NCBI GenBank assembly: GCA_910578855.1
Contig: CAJTRV010000018.1
Span: 1-27,611, forward strand
Length of the DNA: 27,611 nucleotides
From: an uncultured Bacilli bacterium
GTDB taxonomy: Bacteria > Bacillota_I > Bacilli_A > RF39 > UBA660
Reading direction: 5' to 3'
The translations under genes and the position numbers were made by a program. The notes below the pieces were generated by a model. It did no database searches, was not told the DNA's origin, and saw only the letters and a list, made by a program, of their open reading frames with translations. Position 1 is the first letter of the stretch. Every line of letters begins with the position of its first letter. Below are positions 7,022-14,610 of this stretch, in pieces.

Positions 7022-7644
7022 TTGATATAATCCTTATAGTTGAGTGTTTTCCCTTCTTTTTGAAATACCAGATACAAGGTCGTATCCTTGGTTTCCCCTA
7101 GCATCGTTTTCTTTGATACATAATCATACAGTTTTACATTTACATTTTCCATATTCCCATACCAAGTATCGACACCATTTACCCCTTGTATAATCACGGT
7201 CTTCCCATATCCCTTTTTCTCACCTATAAACACTACCATTCCACTTTCTAAGATTGGAACAAGATAATTTTTATCCACGGTCAACTTCGCACCATCTTGA
7301 TATAAACTTACTTCCTGATACGTAAGCTTCTCATCAAAAACAGTAGCTACTGGGGTTTTCACCAAATTTTTGAACGGAATAGGACTTCCAAAATATTTTT
7401 GATACATATTATTCACGGTTGCAAAAGAATAATTGGTATTATAGACATACTTATAAAAATTTGTTTTAAAACGCGCATTGGTCTTTAGTGAAATCAACGC
7501 AATCAACGTTAAAACCACCACGAATAAAAATTTCAACAAGAAATGAGCAAGATAATGACGTCTCGGTTCAGGCTCAACATGTTGATATTCTAATCTTCGT
7601 TTCATCTTGCGCATCTGCTTCATACGGGCTATTTCCTTGTCCAT
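7018..7644 (-). CDS. spoIVFA: SpoIVFA-like protein (degenerate M23/LytM domain), 208 aa
   Basis: In Bacillus this membrane protein holds SpoIVFB in an inhibited complex until the forespore signal arrives. Seen here: a basic N-terminal cytoplasmic part of about 35 residues, one membrane segment (HFLLKFLFVVVLTLIALISL), and a C-terminal M23/LytM-like beta domain with GYGKTVIIQGVNGVDTWYGN but without the zinc-binding histidines, as expected for SpoIVFA. ATG 7644 is preferred over ATG 7656 because GGTGAT lies four bases before it and because the candidate sigma-E promoter would start transcription around 7655. Its stop overlaps spoIVFB. Confidence 0.85.
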   Translation of the reverse strand: MDKEIARMKQMRKMKRRLEYQHVEPEPRRHYLAHFLLKFLFVVVLTLIALISLKTNARFKTNFYKYVYNTNYSFATVNNMYQKYFGSPIPFKNLVKTPVATVFDEKLTYQEVSLYQDGAKLTVDKNYLVPILESGMVVFIGEKKGYGKTVIIQGVNGVDTWYGNMENVNVKLYDYVSKKTMLGETKDTTLYLVFQKEGKTLNYKDYIK

Positions 7645-7659
7645 AATTATCACCATTAC

Positions 7660-7687
7660 AATATATGAAACAAAAAAAGAATTATGT
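7660..7687 (-). promoter_or_regulatory. Candidate sigma-E-type promoter of spoIVFA-spoIVFB
   Basis: On the minus strand ACATAAT (7681-7687) and CATATATT (7660-7667) are 13 bp apart. This is near the sigma-E pattern (-35 kmATAtt, -10 CATACAnT), the factor that drives spoIVF in Bacillus. The match is imperfect. The rest of the 7657-7855 gap holds the mreD terminator and nothing else I recognise. Confidence 0.35.
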
Positions 7688-7822
7688 CCATAACCCTTTT
7701 TTACTTTATTAAATAACCGATCACATTATTTTTATTACTTAGACAATATGCACTTAAATGTATTATATTTCAAATATTCATCATTATCTTTTAACTATCC
7801 AACTACTTGTAGTTTACATAGT

Positions 7823-7858
7823 AAAAAAAGGATATTATATGATATTAGTATCCTTTTA
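7823..7858 (-). terminator. Terminator after mreD
   Basis: Minus-strand arms AAAAGGATA (7850-7858) and TATCCTTTTTTT (7823-7834) enclose further pairing in an AT-rich loop and end in seven Ts. It separates the mre genes from spoIVFA. Confidence 0.7.
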
Positions 7859-8356
7859 ATCTACTTTATAAATACGATATCGTTTGGCAATTCTATCAGT
7901 GATTAAATAAACAATTACCGCATACATGATATTTAGTAATAATGATGAATAAATACTCACACCTAAACTTTGCCACTCAAAATGAAAAAATCCGGCTAAA
8001 CATAAAATTAAATAGCTCACAAGACGGTATAAAGCAACAATTACGGGAACCATAAAACAAATATTAATCATATTGGTACTAAAGATATGATTGATTCCCT
8101 GAATAAGAACACCGATTCCAATAAAAATCACAAAGTTCATTAATAAGGTATCAGTAAAGACAATATCATAACAAAATCCAATCAAGGCACAGACCTTCAA
8201 ATAATTTTGTTCTTGTCCCTTAAAATATGGATAGATAATGATAAGGGAAACTAAGGAAAATAGTGGAATCCACAACTGACTATCAAGAGCGACAAAATTA
8301 CTAACAATACTCTCTAAAAAGAAAGAAACGATGGCTGTAACGATTACGATAACCAT
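7856..8356 (-). CDS. mreD: Rod shape-determining protein MreD, 166 aa
   Basis: Small polytopic membrane protein of the elongasome, linking MreB/MreC with the lateral wall synthases. About five hydrophobic segments fill the protein, with the usual short loops; length is normal for Gram-positive MreD (about 170 aa). It starts 3 nt after the mreC stop with AAAGGGTG as Shine-Dalgarno. Assignment rests on topology, size and the position directly after mreC, since MreD is poorly conserved in sequence. Confidence 0.88.
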   Translation of the reverse strand: MVIVIVTAIVSFFLESIVSNFVALDSQLWIPLFSLVSLIIIYPYFKGQEQNYLKVCALIGFCYDIVFTDTLLMNFVIFIGIGVLIQGINHIFSTNMINICFMVPVIVALYRLVSYLILCLAGFFHFEWQSLGVSIYSSLLLNIMYAVIVYLITDRIAKRYRIYKVD

Positions 8357-8359
8357 AAA

Positions 8360-9208
8360 CTATGCACCCTTTCTTTTTAAAACAGTAACATAGGTAAGAT
8401 CATCAAAGTCAGCCGACCCTACAACATCGACTGTTTTAGCCAAATCAAAATTATCGGTTCTTACCTTTTTGACTTTTCCAATGACAATTCCACTAGGGAA
8501 AATATCACCCATTCCTGTTGTTGTAACAAGTGAATCTTTTGGAATTTTCATATTAGACGAAATTCCTTCGATCGTAAACGTCTTTTTCTTTTGATTAAAA
8601 CCAGATAACAAGCCATAGACATACTGATCCCCTATTTGAATCTTTACCGAAATTTTATTATTAATATCATCACTAGTTAACAATTTTACAGTACTATTAA
8701 AATTGGTTGTCTTCGTTACTTTTCCAATTAGTCCTTCGCTCACGACAACTGCCATATCTGGTTTCACACCATTATTACTACCTTTGTCGATTGTAATTGT
8801 ATTATACCAATATCCTAAATTTCGATTGACAACTGTCGCATTTAAATAATTACTCTCCCCTAAGGTTTGATTTAACTCTAATGTTTTTTTCATCGTATTC
8901 AGTTCTTTTTTTAACTCCAAACGCTCCGCATTAATCAGATCGGTCTCTTTTACTTTTTTTTCTAAAGCTTGGTATTTTTTATATAAATTTTGTTTATCTT
9001 GATACGTTTTTATTTTATCTTTTACAAACTTAATTGGTGCATAAAGAACCTTATTTCCTAGTAAAACAGTATCTTTAATACTTTTTTCAACTGGTGATAA
9101 CGTACGATTGGTCCGTACAATATTGGTAATTAATCCTAATAAAATTCCGATGATAACAACGGAAATTAAAATAATATATTTTTTTTCTATTCTCTTTTTT
9201 CTATACAC
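8360..9208 (-). CDS. mreC: Rod shape-determining protein MreC, 282 aa
   Basis: Elongasome scaffold: one N-terminal membrane segment (YIILISVVIIGILLGLI), a coiled coil around residues 70-110 and a C-terminal double beta-barrel with family motifs such as GYWYNTITIDKGSNNGV and GLIGKV. The start is probably the GTG at 9208, four bases after GGTGAT, which is the common start arrangement in this window; an in-frame GTG at 9217 overlaps that site. It precedes mreD. mreB, expected between radC and mreC in Bacillus, is missing here. Confidence 0.94.
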   Translation of the reverse strand: MYRKKRIEKKYIILISVVIIGILLGLITNIVRTNRTLSPVEKSIKDTVLLGNKVLYAPIKFVKDKIKTYQDKQNLYKKYQALEKKVKETDLINAERLELKKELNTMKKTLELNQTLGESNYLNATVVNRNLGYWYNTITIDKGSNNGVKPDMAVVVSEGLIGKVTKTTNFNSTVKLLTSDDINNKISVKIQIGDQYVYGLLSGFNQKKKTFTIEGISSNMKIPKDSLVTTTGMGDIFPSGIVIGKVKKVRTDNFDLAKTVDVVGSADFDDLTYVTVLKRKGA

Positions 9209-9225
9209 ATCTATCACCTATTTCA

Positions 9226-9909
9226 TTATAATATATTTTTACAATCATGGAAAGCTTTCATATCATTGTTTTCAAAAAAACTATAATAAGTTGACTCACC
9301 AATAATAATATGATCAATTAAAGGAATCCCCATAAAAATTCCTATTTTCACTAATTGTTCAGTTACTTGAAAATCTAAAGTTGACGGAATAGGATTGCCA
9401 CTTGGATGATTATGGACACAAATAATCGTACTTGCACTGACCAAACAAGCCTCTTTAAAAATTTCTCTAGGATGAATTGTACTGTGGTTAATCGTACCAA
9501 TAAAAAGTAATTTCTCTTTGATAATTCGTTTCTTATTATCTAAGTAAAGACAATAAAAATATTCTTGCTTCTTATGAACAAGCGTCGAGCGATAGTATTC
9601 ATAAACAATCTGGCTAGATGAAAACACCTGGTTTTGTAAACGCGGACGTTTTTCATACATTCGCTTCCCAAACTCTAAGGCTGCTAAAATGGTAATCGCT
9701 TTCACTTCTCCAATTCCTTTGATCTCCGTTAATTTGGCAATCGTCAATTCCTCACTAGAATGGAGTGATTCATATAACTTTAATAATTCCATAGCAATCG
9801 TTTTAGCTGATTCTCCTTTAGGGCCACTTTTTAGGAGAATCGCAAGTAAATCTTCATTACTAATCATATCAATTTCTGTTGTCAAAAATCGTTCTCGGGG
9901 ACGCTCCAT
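9226..9909 (-). CDS. radC: RadC/MPN-domain family protein, 227 aa
   Basis: RadC family: an N-terminal helix-hairpin-helix-like region (LTEIKGIGEVKAITI) and a C-terminal JAB/MPN metalloprotease-like domain with the zinc motif HNHPSGNPIPSTLD. Its role in the cell is not well established despite the old DNA-repair name. Its position before mreC matches Bacillus. The ATG at 9909 has no proper Shine-Dalgarno. The reading frame continues upstream as IKELPE, matching the usual RadC N-terminus (MIRDFPE in Bacillus). The true start may therefore be upstream, possibly a rare ATC at about 9939, ten bases after AAGGAG. Confidence 0.93.
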   Translation of the reverse strand: MERPRERFLTTEIDMISNEDLLAILLKSGPKGESAKTIAMELLKLYESLHSSEELTIAKLTEIKGIGEVKAITILAALEFGKRMYEKRPRLQNQVFSSSQIVYEYYRSTLVHKKQEYFYCLYLDNKKRIIKEKLLFIGTINHSTIHPREIFKEACLVSASTIICVHNHPSGNPIPSTLDFQVTEQLVKIGIFMGIPLIDHIIIGESTYYSFFENNDMKAFHDCKNIL

Positions 9910-9922
9910 CTCCGGTAATTCT

Positions 9923-10402
9923 TTAATTTTGGTGGCGATTGATAACCAACTCCTTATATGAATTCAAAACATTTGATATAATAACCTGAATCGCTTTTGC
10001 ATCTTCTGTCTTATACAACAAATCATCATATTTCGATAATTCCTCTAAAAATTCAGCATCACTTACCTGAATTGTTTTGACATAAATAACATACCCCATT
10101 TCGGCATAATACCCCTTTAATTTTTCTACATTTTTTTCATTAGCCGATAAAGCAATATATACATGATACTTTCCATTTTCTTCGACATAGATATAATTTT
10201 CAAGATTGGTTAAACTTTTTTTCATATTATCAATCGTCGAATAAACACCGACTTGTAGAAAAGATATTGTTTGACTATCCCTAGTTTTGGTAGCTGGCAA
10301 CGTCACATTTTTCGTATCATATTGTAAAAACATGAACTTAGCCAAAAGTCCACCAACAACAATTGAAAAAAGAATGGGACCAATCATTGCTTTTAGCTTC
10401 AT
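9923..10402 (-). CDS. SpoIIB-like SPOR-domain membrane protein, 159 aa
   Basis: An N-terminal membrane anchor (about residues 6-27) is followed by a region that looks like a SPOR fold: FLQVGVYSTIDNMKKSLTNL, a beta strand with YIYVEENGKYHVYIAL, then EKNVEKLKGYYAEMGY. In Bacillus spoIIB, encoding such a protein that helps forespore engulfment, lies just before maf and radC. Here the gene lies immediately before radC with the last codons close to it, so I call it SpoIIB-like by synteny and domain. It is shorter than Bacillus SpoIIB (about 330 aa). GGTGAT lies three bases before the ATG. Confidence 0.7.
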   Translation of the reverse strand: MKLKAMIGPILFSIVVGGLLAKFMFLQYDTKNVTLPATKTRDSQTISFLQVGVYSTIDNMKKSLTNLENYIYVEENGKYHVYIALSANEKNVEKLKGYYAEMGYVIYVKTIQVSDAEFLEELSKYDDLLYKTEDAKAIQVIISNVLNSYKELVINRHQN

Positions 10403-10484
10403 ACTATCACCTAATCACATTATGACAAATTCCGTTGTCGATATTTGTTGAATCATGGAAATGATCCTCTCCTTAGTCGAAAAA

Positions 10485-10513
10485 TTGACAATTTTATAGG
10501 AACATGTTAGAAT
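10485..10513 (+). promoter_or_regulatory. Sigma-A promoter of the 117-aa gene
   Basis: Perfect -35 TTGACA (10485-10490), 17-bp spacer and -10 TAGAAT (10508-10513). The opposite flank of the gap holds a GACAA/TTGTC inverted repeat (about 10423-10438) before the spoIIB-like gene, purpose unknown. Confidence 0.8.
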
Positions 10514-10533
10514 GCGATTGAAGGAGAATTATA

Positions 10534-10887
10534 ATGTTAGAAAATAAAACCATCATTTCTATTAATTGGACCAATCAGTATTATAACTGCGTTTTTAAAA
10601 CGGAAACAACTGATGTATCTGTCACCTTGTCAAAGGAAGAATTGGATCAATATATGCGATCATTTCATGTAAATTCTACGTTCCATGATGTCATGATCGA
10701 TTCTGAGCAAGTCATATTTTTTACCGATTACACCATTATCAATTGCAAAGGACCACTAGATTATTACGAAGATTATATTCACCTATTTCAAACTTCTATA
10801 GATAACCACTTAGAAGGGAAACCTCTCGGTAACGAAAAAAAATTAAACTATCTATCGCAAAATAATAAAAGAAATCAAGTAACATAA
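10534..10887 (+). CDS. Hypothetical protein, 117 aa
   Basis: Not recognised. A soluble, acidic-to-neutral protein without signal peptide or membrane segment. The first half alternates short beta strands (TIISINW, YYNCVFKTE, DVSVTLS) with a helix around EELDQYMRSF, suggesting a small alpha/beta fold. The C-terminal 30 residues are polar and probably disordered. It has a near-consensus promoter, a good AAGGAG eight bases before the ATG and its own terminator, so it is a single-gene, probably constitutively expressed unit. It is one of only two clear plus-strand genes. Confidence 0.8.
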   Translation: MLENKTIISINWTNQYYNCVFKTETTDVSVTLSKEELDQYMRSFHVNSTFHDVMIDSEQVIFFTDYTIINCKGPLDYYEDYIHLFQTSIDNHLEGKPLGNEKKLNYLSQNNKRNQVT

Positions 10888-10901
10888 ACTTGATTTTTTT
10901 G
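10872..10901. terminator. Bidirectional terminator (117-aa gene / glycosyltransferase)
   Basis: AAATCAAG (10872-10879) pairs with CTTGATTT (10889-10896), followed by Ts on the plus strand; A-rich sequence on the other side lets it work for the minus-strand gene too. The 117-aa gene's TAA is in the loop. Confidence 0.75.
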
Positions 10902-12608
10902 TTAAAAATACCATTCCGGCAGCCACTGACGGTGATCGATTCTATCTTCTTTCATAGGCATTCCTGAGACAATAGGAAAGAAATAAAGGGATATGATAAA
11001 AATAATGCCAACAAAGACAGGGCCAAGCCAACTAAGTTTTGTTTTCTCTGTTGTCTGTTTTAAGAGATAGACAAGTAAAAGCATGATAAATGGCAGTACT
11101 GGAAAGTAATGGTATAAAAACATACAACGACCAATTTTAAGATATGGTAAGAACAGGCAGGCAAATGCCACAACTAGTATTACTGCAACCTGGTCTTTTT
11201 TTATCATGCGGTAAATCCCATAGATTACGGCTAAGAGACCCATCCACCAAATGATGGGGTTCCCGATCCCGCTAATCGTCGAACGAACTCCATTCACCGT
11301 CTCACTCGCATAATACCAAACAGGTTTTAACATCAAAGGCCAAGTATACCACTCTGATGAAAATGGATGAGTCGCATCTAAAGTTGAATGATAAGCATAT
11401 ATCTGATTGGTTACTTCGACAAGTCCCTGCCAATTATGAACTTTAAAAATAGAGACATTGGGAAATAGAAAATAACTCGTTACATAAATCATAATAGGAA
11501 TCATGACAAAGAAGAAAACACAACTAACCAAAATGGTTCCAATCATCATTTTATCATACTTCGTAATCTTTTTTTTCTTCCCATATATCAGCCATAAATG
11601 ACCGAAGAAGAGGATGGCAAGTCCTAGACCAGCAAATAACCCTGTCCACTTCGTTGCAATCGCACAACCAATGGTAATTCCTGATAAAAACAGAAATAGA
11701 AGTTTCTTTTTTAAAGCATCATCCTGGTTTAATAATAAATAACGATACATAAAATAATAAGCCGTTAAGATGAATAAGACAAGATGGGTATCGATTGTTC
11801 CCATCCGCGTTTGAGCAAAATGGAATCCATCCAAGGCCATGAATAAAGCAGCGATTAACGCATACCCCCGTTTCTGGAATAAAGCCTTACCAAAGGCATA
11901 CATTACAAGAATTAGTAATATTCCAGATAGATTTCCCATCAAGCGATAACTAAAGGGATTCATTCCTAAAAAACGAATGGGAAGAGATTGGATTAATTTA
12001 CCTAGCGGGGGATGAACCCATTCATAGGCCGTCATTCCATTCGCATATTCATAAGCGGTTCTAGCAAAATAGACCTCATCAAAATAAGTACTGTTTAAAT
12101 AACTAATCTTACTAGGAACTGTATCTGATTCATCTAGTAAACGCTGGCTTGTTTCATTCATGGCTTCTAGCAATAAATTGGTATTCTGTAAGTGGATTTC
12201 ACCTAGGGAGGCTTCTGTTCCAGTAGGAACCAATTTCAAATATTGAATCCCCTCTAACTGATCAAGGGTAACATCGTACCATCCAAAGACATAAGCATCA
12301 CGATCTGTCTTACCAATCATATGATAATCTTGCTGATCGGTTGAACCTAAAATCATATATTCTCCAGGCTTTGGTCCAACAAAATAACGGAGTGTTATAG
12401 GCTTACGATCTTGACCATTTATACGATATAATAGTGTCTGATCCGAATCTTCACGGTATACGAATGTTTCTGGATTTTTCATAACCCCTAAATTCCAAAA
12501 AGAGATAAGACCATACAAAAGCAAAACAATCCCGATAATAATACCGTCTTTCTGGTCCATTTGAATTGTTGACTTCTCCGTTAACCATGTCTTAATTGTC
12601 TGATACAT
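10902..12608 (-). CDS. PMT-family membrane glycosyltransferase (GT39-like), 568 aa
   Basis: Integral membrane glycosyltransferase of the protein O-mannosyltransferase type, using lipid-phosphate-linked sugars at the outer face. Seen: the catalytic DE in STYFDEVYFARTAYEY (residues 177-178), the HPPLGK motif (199-204) and about 10 membrane segments. After the first membrane segment lies a ~110-residue beta-rich domain (about 45-155) resembling a discoidin-type carbohydrate-binding module, an arrangement found in several bacterial PMTs. ATG 12608 is preferred over GTG 12614 because it is 8 nt after AGGAGG. It is a single-gene unit with promoter and terminator. The acceptor (protein or wall polymer) is unknown. 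Confidence 0.88.
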   Translation of the reverse strand: MYQTIKTWLTEKSTIQMDQKDGIIIGIVLLLYGLISFWNLGVMKNPETFVYREDSDQTLLYRINGQDRKPITLRYFVGPKPGEYMILGSTDQQDYHMIGKTDRDAYVFGWYDVTLDQLEGIQYLKLVPTGTEASLGEIHLQNTNLLLEAMNETSQRLLDESDTVPSKISYLNSTYFDEVYFARTAYEYANGMTAYEWVHPPLGKLIQSLPIRFLGMNPFSYRLMGNLSGILLILVMYAFGKALFQKRGYALIAALFMALDGFHFAQTRMGTIDTHLVLFILTAYYFMYRYLLLNQDDALKKKLLFLFLSGITIGCAIATKWTGLFAGLGLAILFFGHLWLIYGKKKKITKYDKMMIGTILVSCVFFFVMIPIMIYVTSYFLFPNVSIFKVHNWQGLVEVTNQIYAYHSTLDATHPFSSEWYTWPLMLKPVWYYASETVNGVRSTISGIGNPIIWWMGLLAVIYGIYRMIKKDQVAVILVVAFACLFLPYLKIGRCMFLYHYFPVLPFIMLLLVYLLKQTTEKTKLSWLGPVFVGIIFIISLYFFPIVSGMPMKEDRIDHRQWLPEWYF

Positions 12609-12628
12609 ATACACGACCTCCTATTATC

Positions 12629-12657
12629 AGTATAGCGAAATTAACGAAAAATCTCAA
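12629..12657 (-). promoter_or_regulatory. Promoter of the PMT-family gene
   Basis: -35 TTGAGA (12652-12657), 17-bp spacer and -10 TATACT (12629-12634), minus strand. The rest of the gap up to 12767 shows no gene. Confidence 0.7.
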
Positions 12658-12766
12658 GTATCATATCACAACTAGTAAATCGTGGGAACAGTGAAACCAC
12701 TTTGATTTCCCGCTTTCTTTCTACATCTTTAGTAGAAACGATTTTCCCTCTACTTCAAAACATATG

Positions 12767-12798
12767 TTAAAAAATGTTAGTCATTATACTAACATTTT
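12767..12798 (-). terminator. Terminator after uvrC-mutL
   Basis: A perfect 10-bp stem AAAATGTTAG/CTAACATTTT (12789-12798 with 12771-12780 on the minus strand) with an 8-nt loop and a T-run, right after the mutL stop. Confidence 0.85.
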
Positions 12799-12800
12799 AC

Positions 12801-14573
12801 TTAGAATCCACTTCGTTTGAATAACTTTTCAATATCATAATTAGAATAGAAAATTGTCGTTGGGCGCCCATGAGGACAATGAAAAGGATTATCACAATTT
12901 CGTAAATCTTCGAGTAAAGCGGTCGCCTCTTCCATCGAGATAAAGTGATTGGCTTTGATGGCCATTTTACAACTTAACATAGTCGCAATCTTCTCATTGA
13001 ATTTTTCAATCGAAAAGTTTTTCTCACAACTGATGATAACCTCGATTATTTTCCGGATAGCTTGCTCTTCATAATCTTTAGGGAGCCATACAGGATGACT
13101 CTTGATAATAACAGAATTCATTCCAAACTCGTCTATCTCAAACTTTAAAGATCGTAAGCGAGCAAAGTTTTCTTTTAATATAATAAACTCATTAGCTGGT
13201 AATTCAATGGTAATTGGAAACATCAGGGAAATCGCATGATCACTAGGATTGCCCATTTCTTTCTTATACCTCTCATAATTGATCCGCTCTTTCGCTGCGT
13301 GCTGATCAATCATATACATTCCCAGATCATTTTGACAGATGATATATGTTCCATGGACAATACCAACTGGGTACAACTCAGGCATGCGCTCTTTTTTATC
13401 AGATACCTCTTCCGTAAAAAGTCGTTCATTTGCCTGTTCTTTTTCGGGGGTGATAAATGAGTCATTAACCGGAATATACGTAGTCGCCTCTTCATAAATG
13501 GTTTGATCAAAATTAAGTTTCATCTCCTCATAACGAGGCTTTGGTTCTTCTTTTTTAATTACTGGTGTTTCGGTAATATGTGGAATTAGTGTTTTATGTT
13601 GTAATTTTTGATGAATCATATCGGTAATCAAGGTTGTTAATTCCTCTAGTTTACTAAATTTAATATCCATCTTCGTCGGATGAATGTTAACATCGACTAA
13701 ACTTGGATCAACAGTGATATCAAGAACAACGATTGGATAACGATTATCTGGTTTATAGGAATGATAGGCATCGTTAATTGCCCGATTAAGTTCAGCATTA
13801 CGAACTACTCGACCATTGACCAACGTTACCATCGCATTACGATTGGAACGATGAATTTCTGGAAGTGATAGATATCCTTCTATCTGATAATCGGGATTAG
13901 TTCCAGTAACGGCAATCATTTTCTTCGCAACCGATACCCCATAAATATCTTTGATTGTCTTTAATAAATTTCCAGTCCCATCGGTATTTAATATGACATT
14001 ATCATTATTGCGCAGGATAAACTTGATATGGGTATGGGAAAGAGCAATTTTATTGACATAATCAGTAATACTTGCAAGTTCTGTATAAAGACTTTTTAAA
14101 TGCTTTAAACGAGCTGGGGTATTGTAAAATAAATTTTGAATACACATCACAGTTCCACGTCTAGCATCTCCACGACTAACCGATTCTACTACCCCACCAT
14201 TGATCTTAACAACGGTGCCTACTTCCCCAGTAGAGGTTCGTAATTCTACTTTGCTGACACTGGCAATACTAGCTAGGGCTTCACCACGGAATCCCAAAGT
14301 CTCAATATGAAACAAATCATTCTCATCACGGATCTTACTAGTCGCATGACGAGCAAAACAGTTGATCGCGTCCGCATGTTCCATCCCAATACCATTATCG
14401 GTTACTTTTATTTCCTTCGTTCCGGCATCAATCAATTCAATTTTAATCTCAGTACTTTCAGCATCAATACTATTTTCAACCAGCTCTTTTACAACAGAAC
14501 TACAACGTTCCACTACCTCTCCAGCGGCAATTTTATTGGCTAATATTTCATCCATTACTTGGATCTTTGGCAT
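12801..14573 (-). CDS. mutL: DNA mismatch repair protein MutL, 590 aa
   Basis: Mismatch-repair matchmaker with nicking endonuclease. The N-terminal GHKL ATPase has N34 in the ELVENSIDA box, DNGIG at 59-63 and GFRGEAL at 94-100. A polar linker (about 330-400) leads to the C-terminal dimerisation domain. There the endonuclease motif DQHA(x2)E(x4)E is intact at 423-434 and CPHGRP at 566-571 supplies metal ligands, as in MutL of organisms without MutH. GTGATAAT precedes the ATG. It follows uvrC by 37 bp, and the two end at a common terminator. mutS is not in the window. Confidence 0.98.
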   Translation of the reverse strand: MPKIQVMDEILANKIAAGEVVERCSSVVKELVENSIDAESTEIKIELIDAGTKEIKVTDNGIGMEHADAINCFARHATSKIRDENDLFHIETLGFRGEALASIASVSKVELRTSTGEVGTVVKINGGVVESVSRGDARRGTVMCIQNLFYNTPARLKHLKSLYTELASITDYVNKIALSHTHIKFILRNNDNVILNTDGTGNLLKTIKDIYGVSVAKKMIAVTGTNPDYQIEGYLSLPEIHRSNRNAMVTLVNGRVVRNAELNRAINDAYHSYKPDNRYPIVVLDITVDPSLVDVNIHPTKMDIKFSKLEELTTLITDMIHQKLQHKTLIPHITETPVIKKEEPKPRYEEMKLNFDQTIYEEATTYIPVNDSFITPEKEQANERLFTEEVSDKKERMPELYPVGIVHGTYIICQNDLGMYMIDQHAAKERINYERYKKEMGNPSDHAISLMFPITIELPANEFIILKENFARLRSLKFEIDEFGMNSVIIKSHPVWLPKDYEEQAIRKIIEVIISCEKNFSIEKFNEKIATMLSCKMAIKANHFISMEEATALLEDLRNCDNPFHCPHGRPTTIFYSNYDIEKLFKRSGF

Positions 14574-14610
14574 ATTATCACTTCCTAAATTCTAAATTTT
14601 TAACGTCCTT

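Noticed and set aside
13310..13510. 66-codon minus-strand ORF within mutL
   Set aside because: Overlaps the conserved mutL frame completely and has no start signal.
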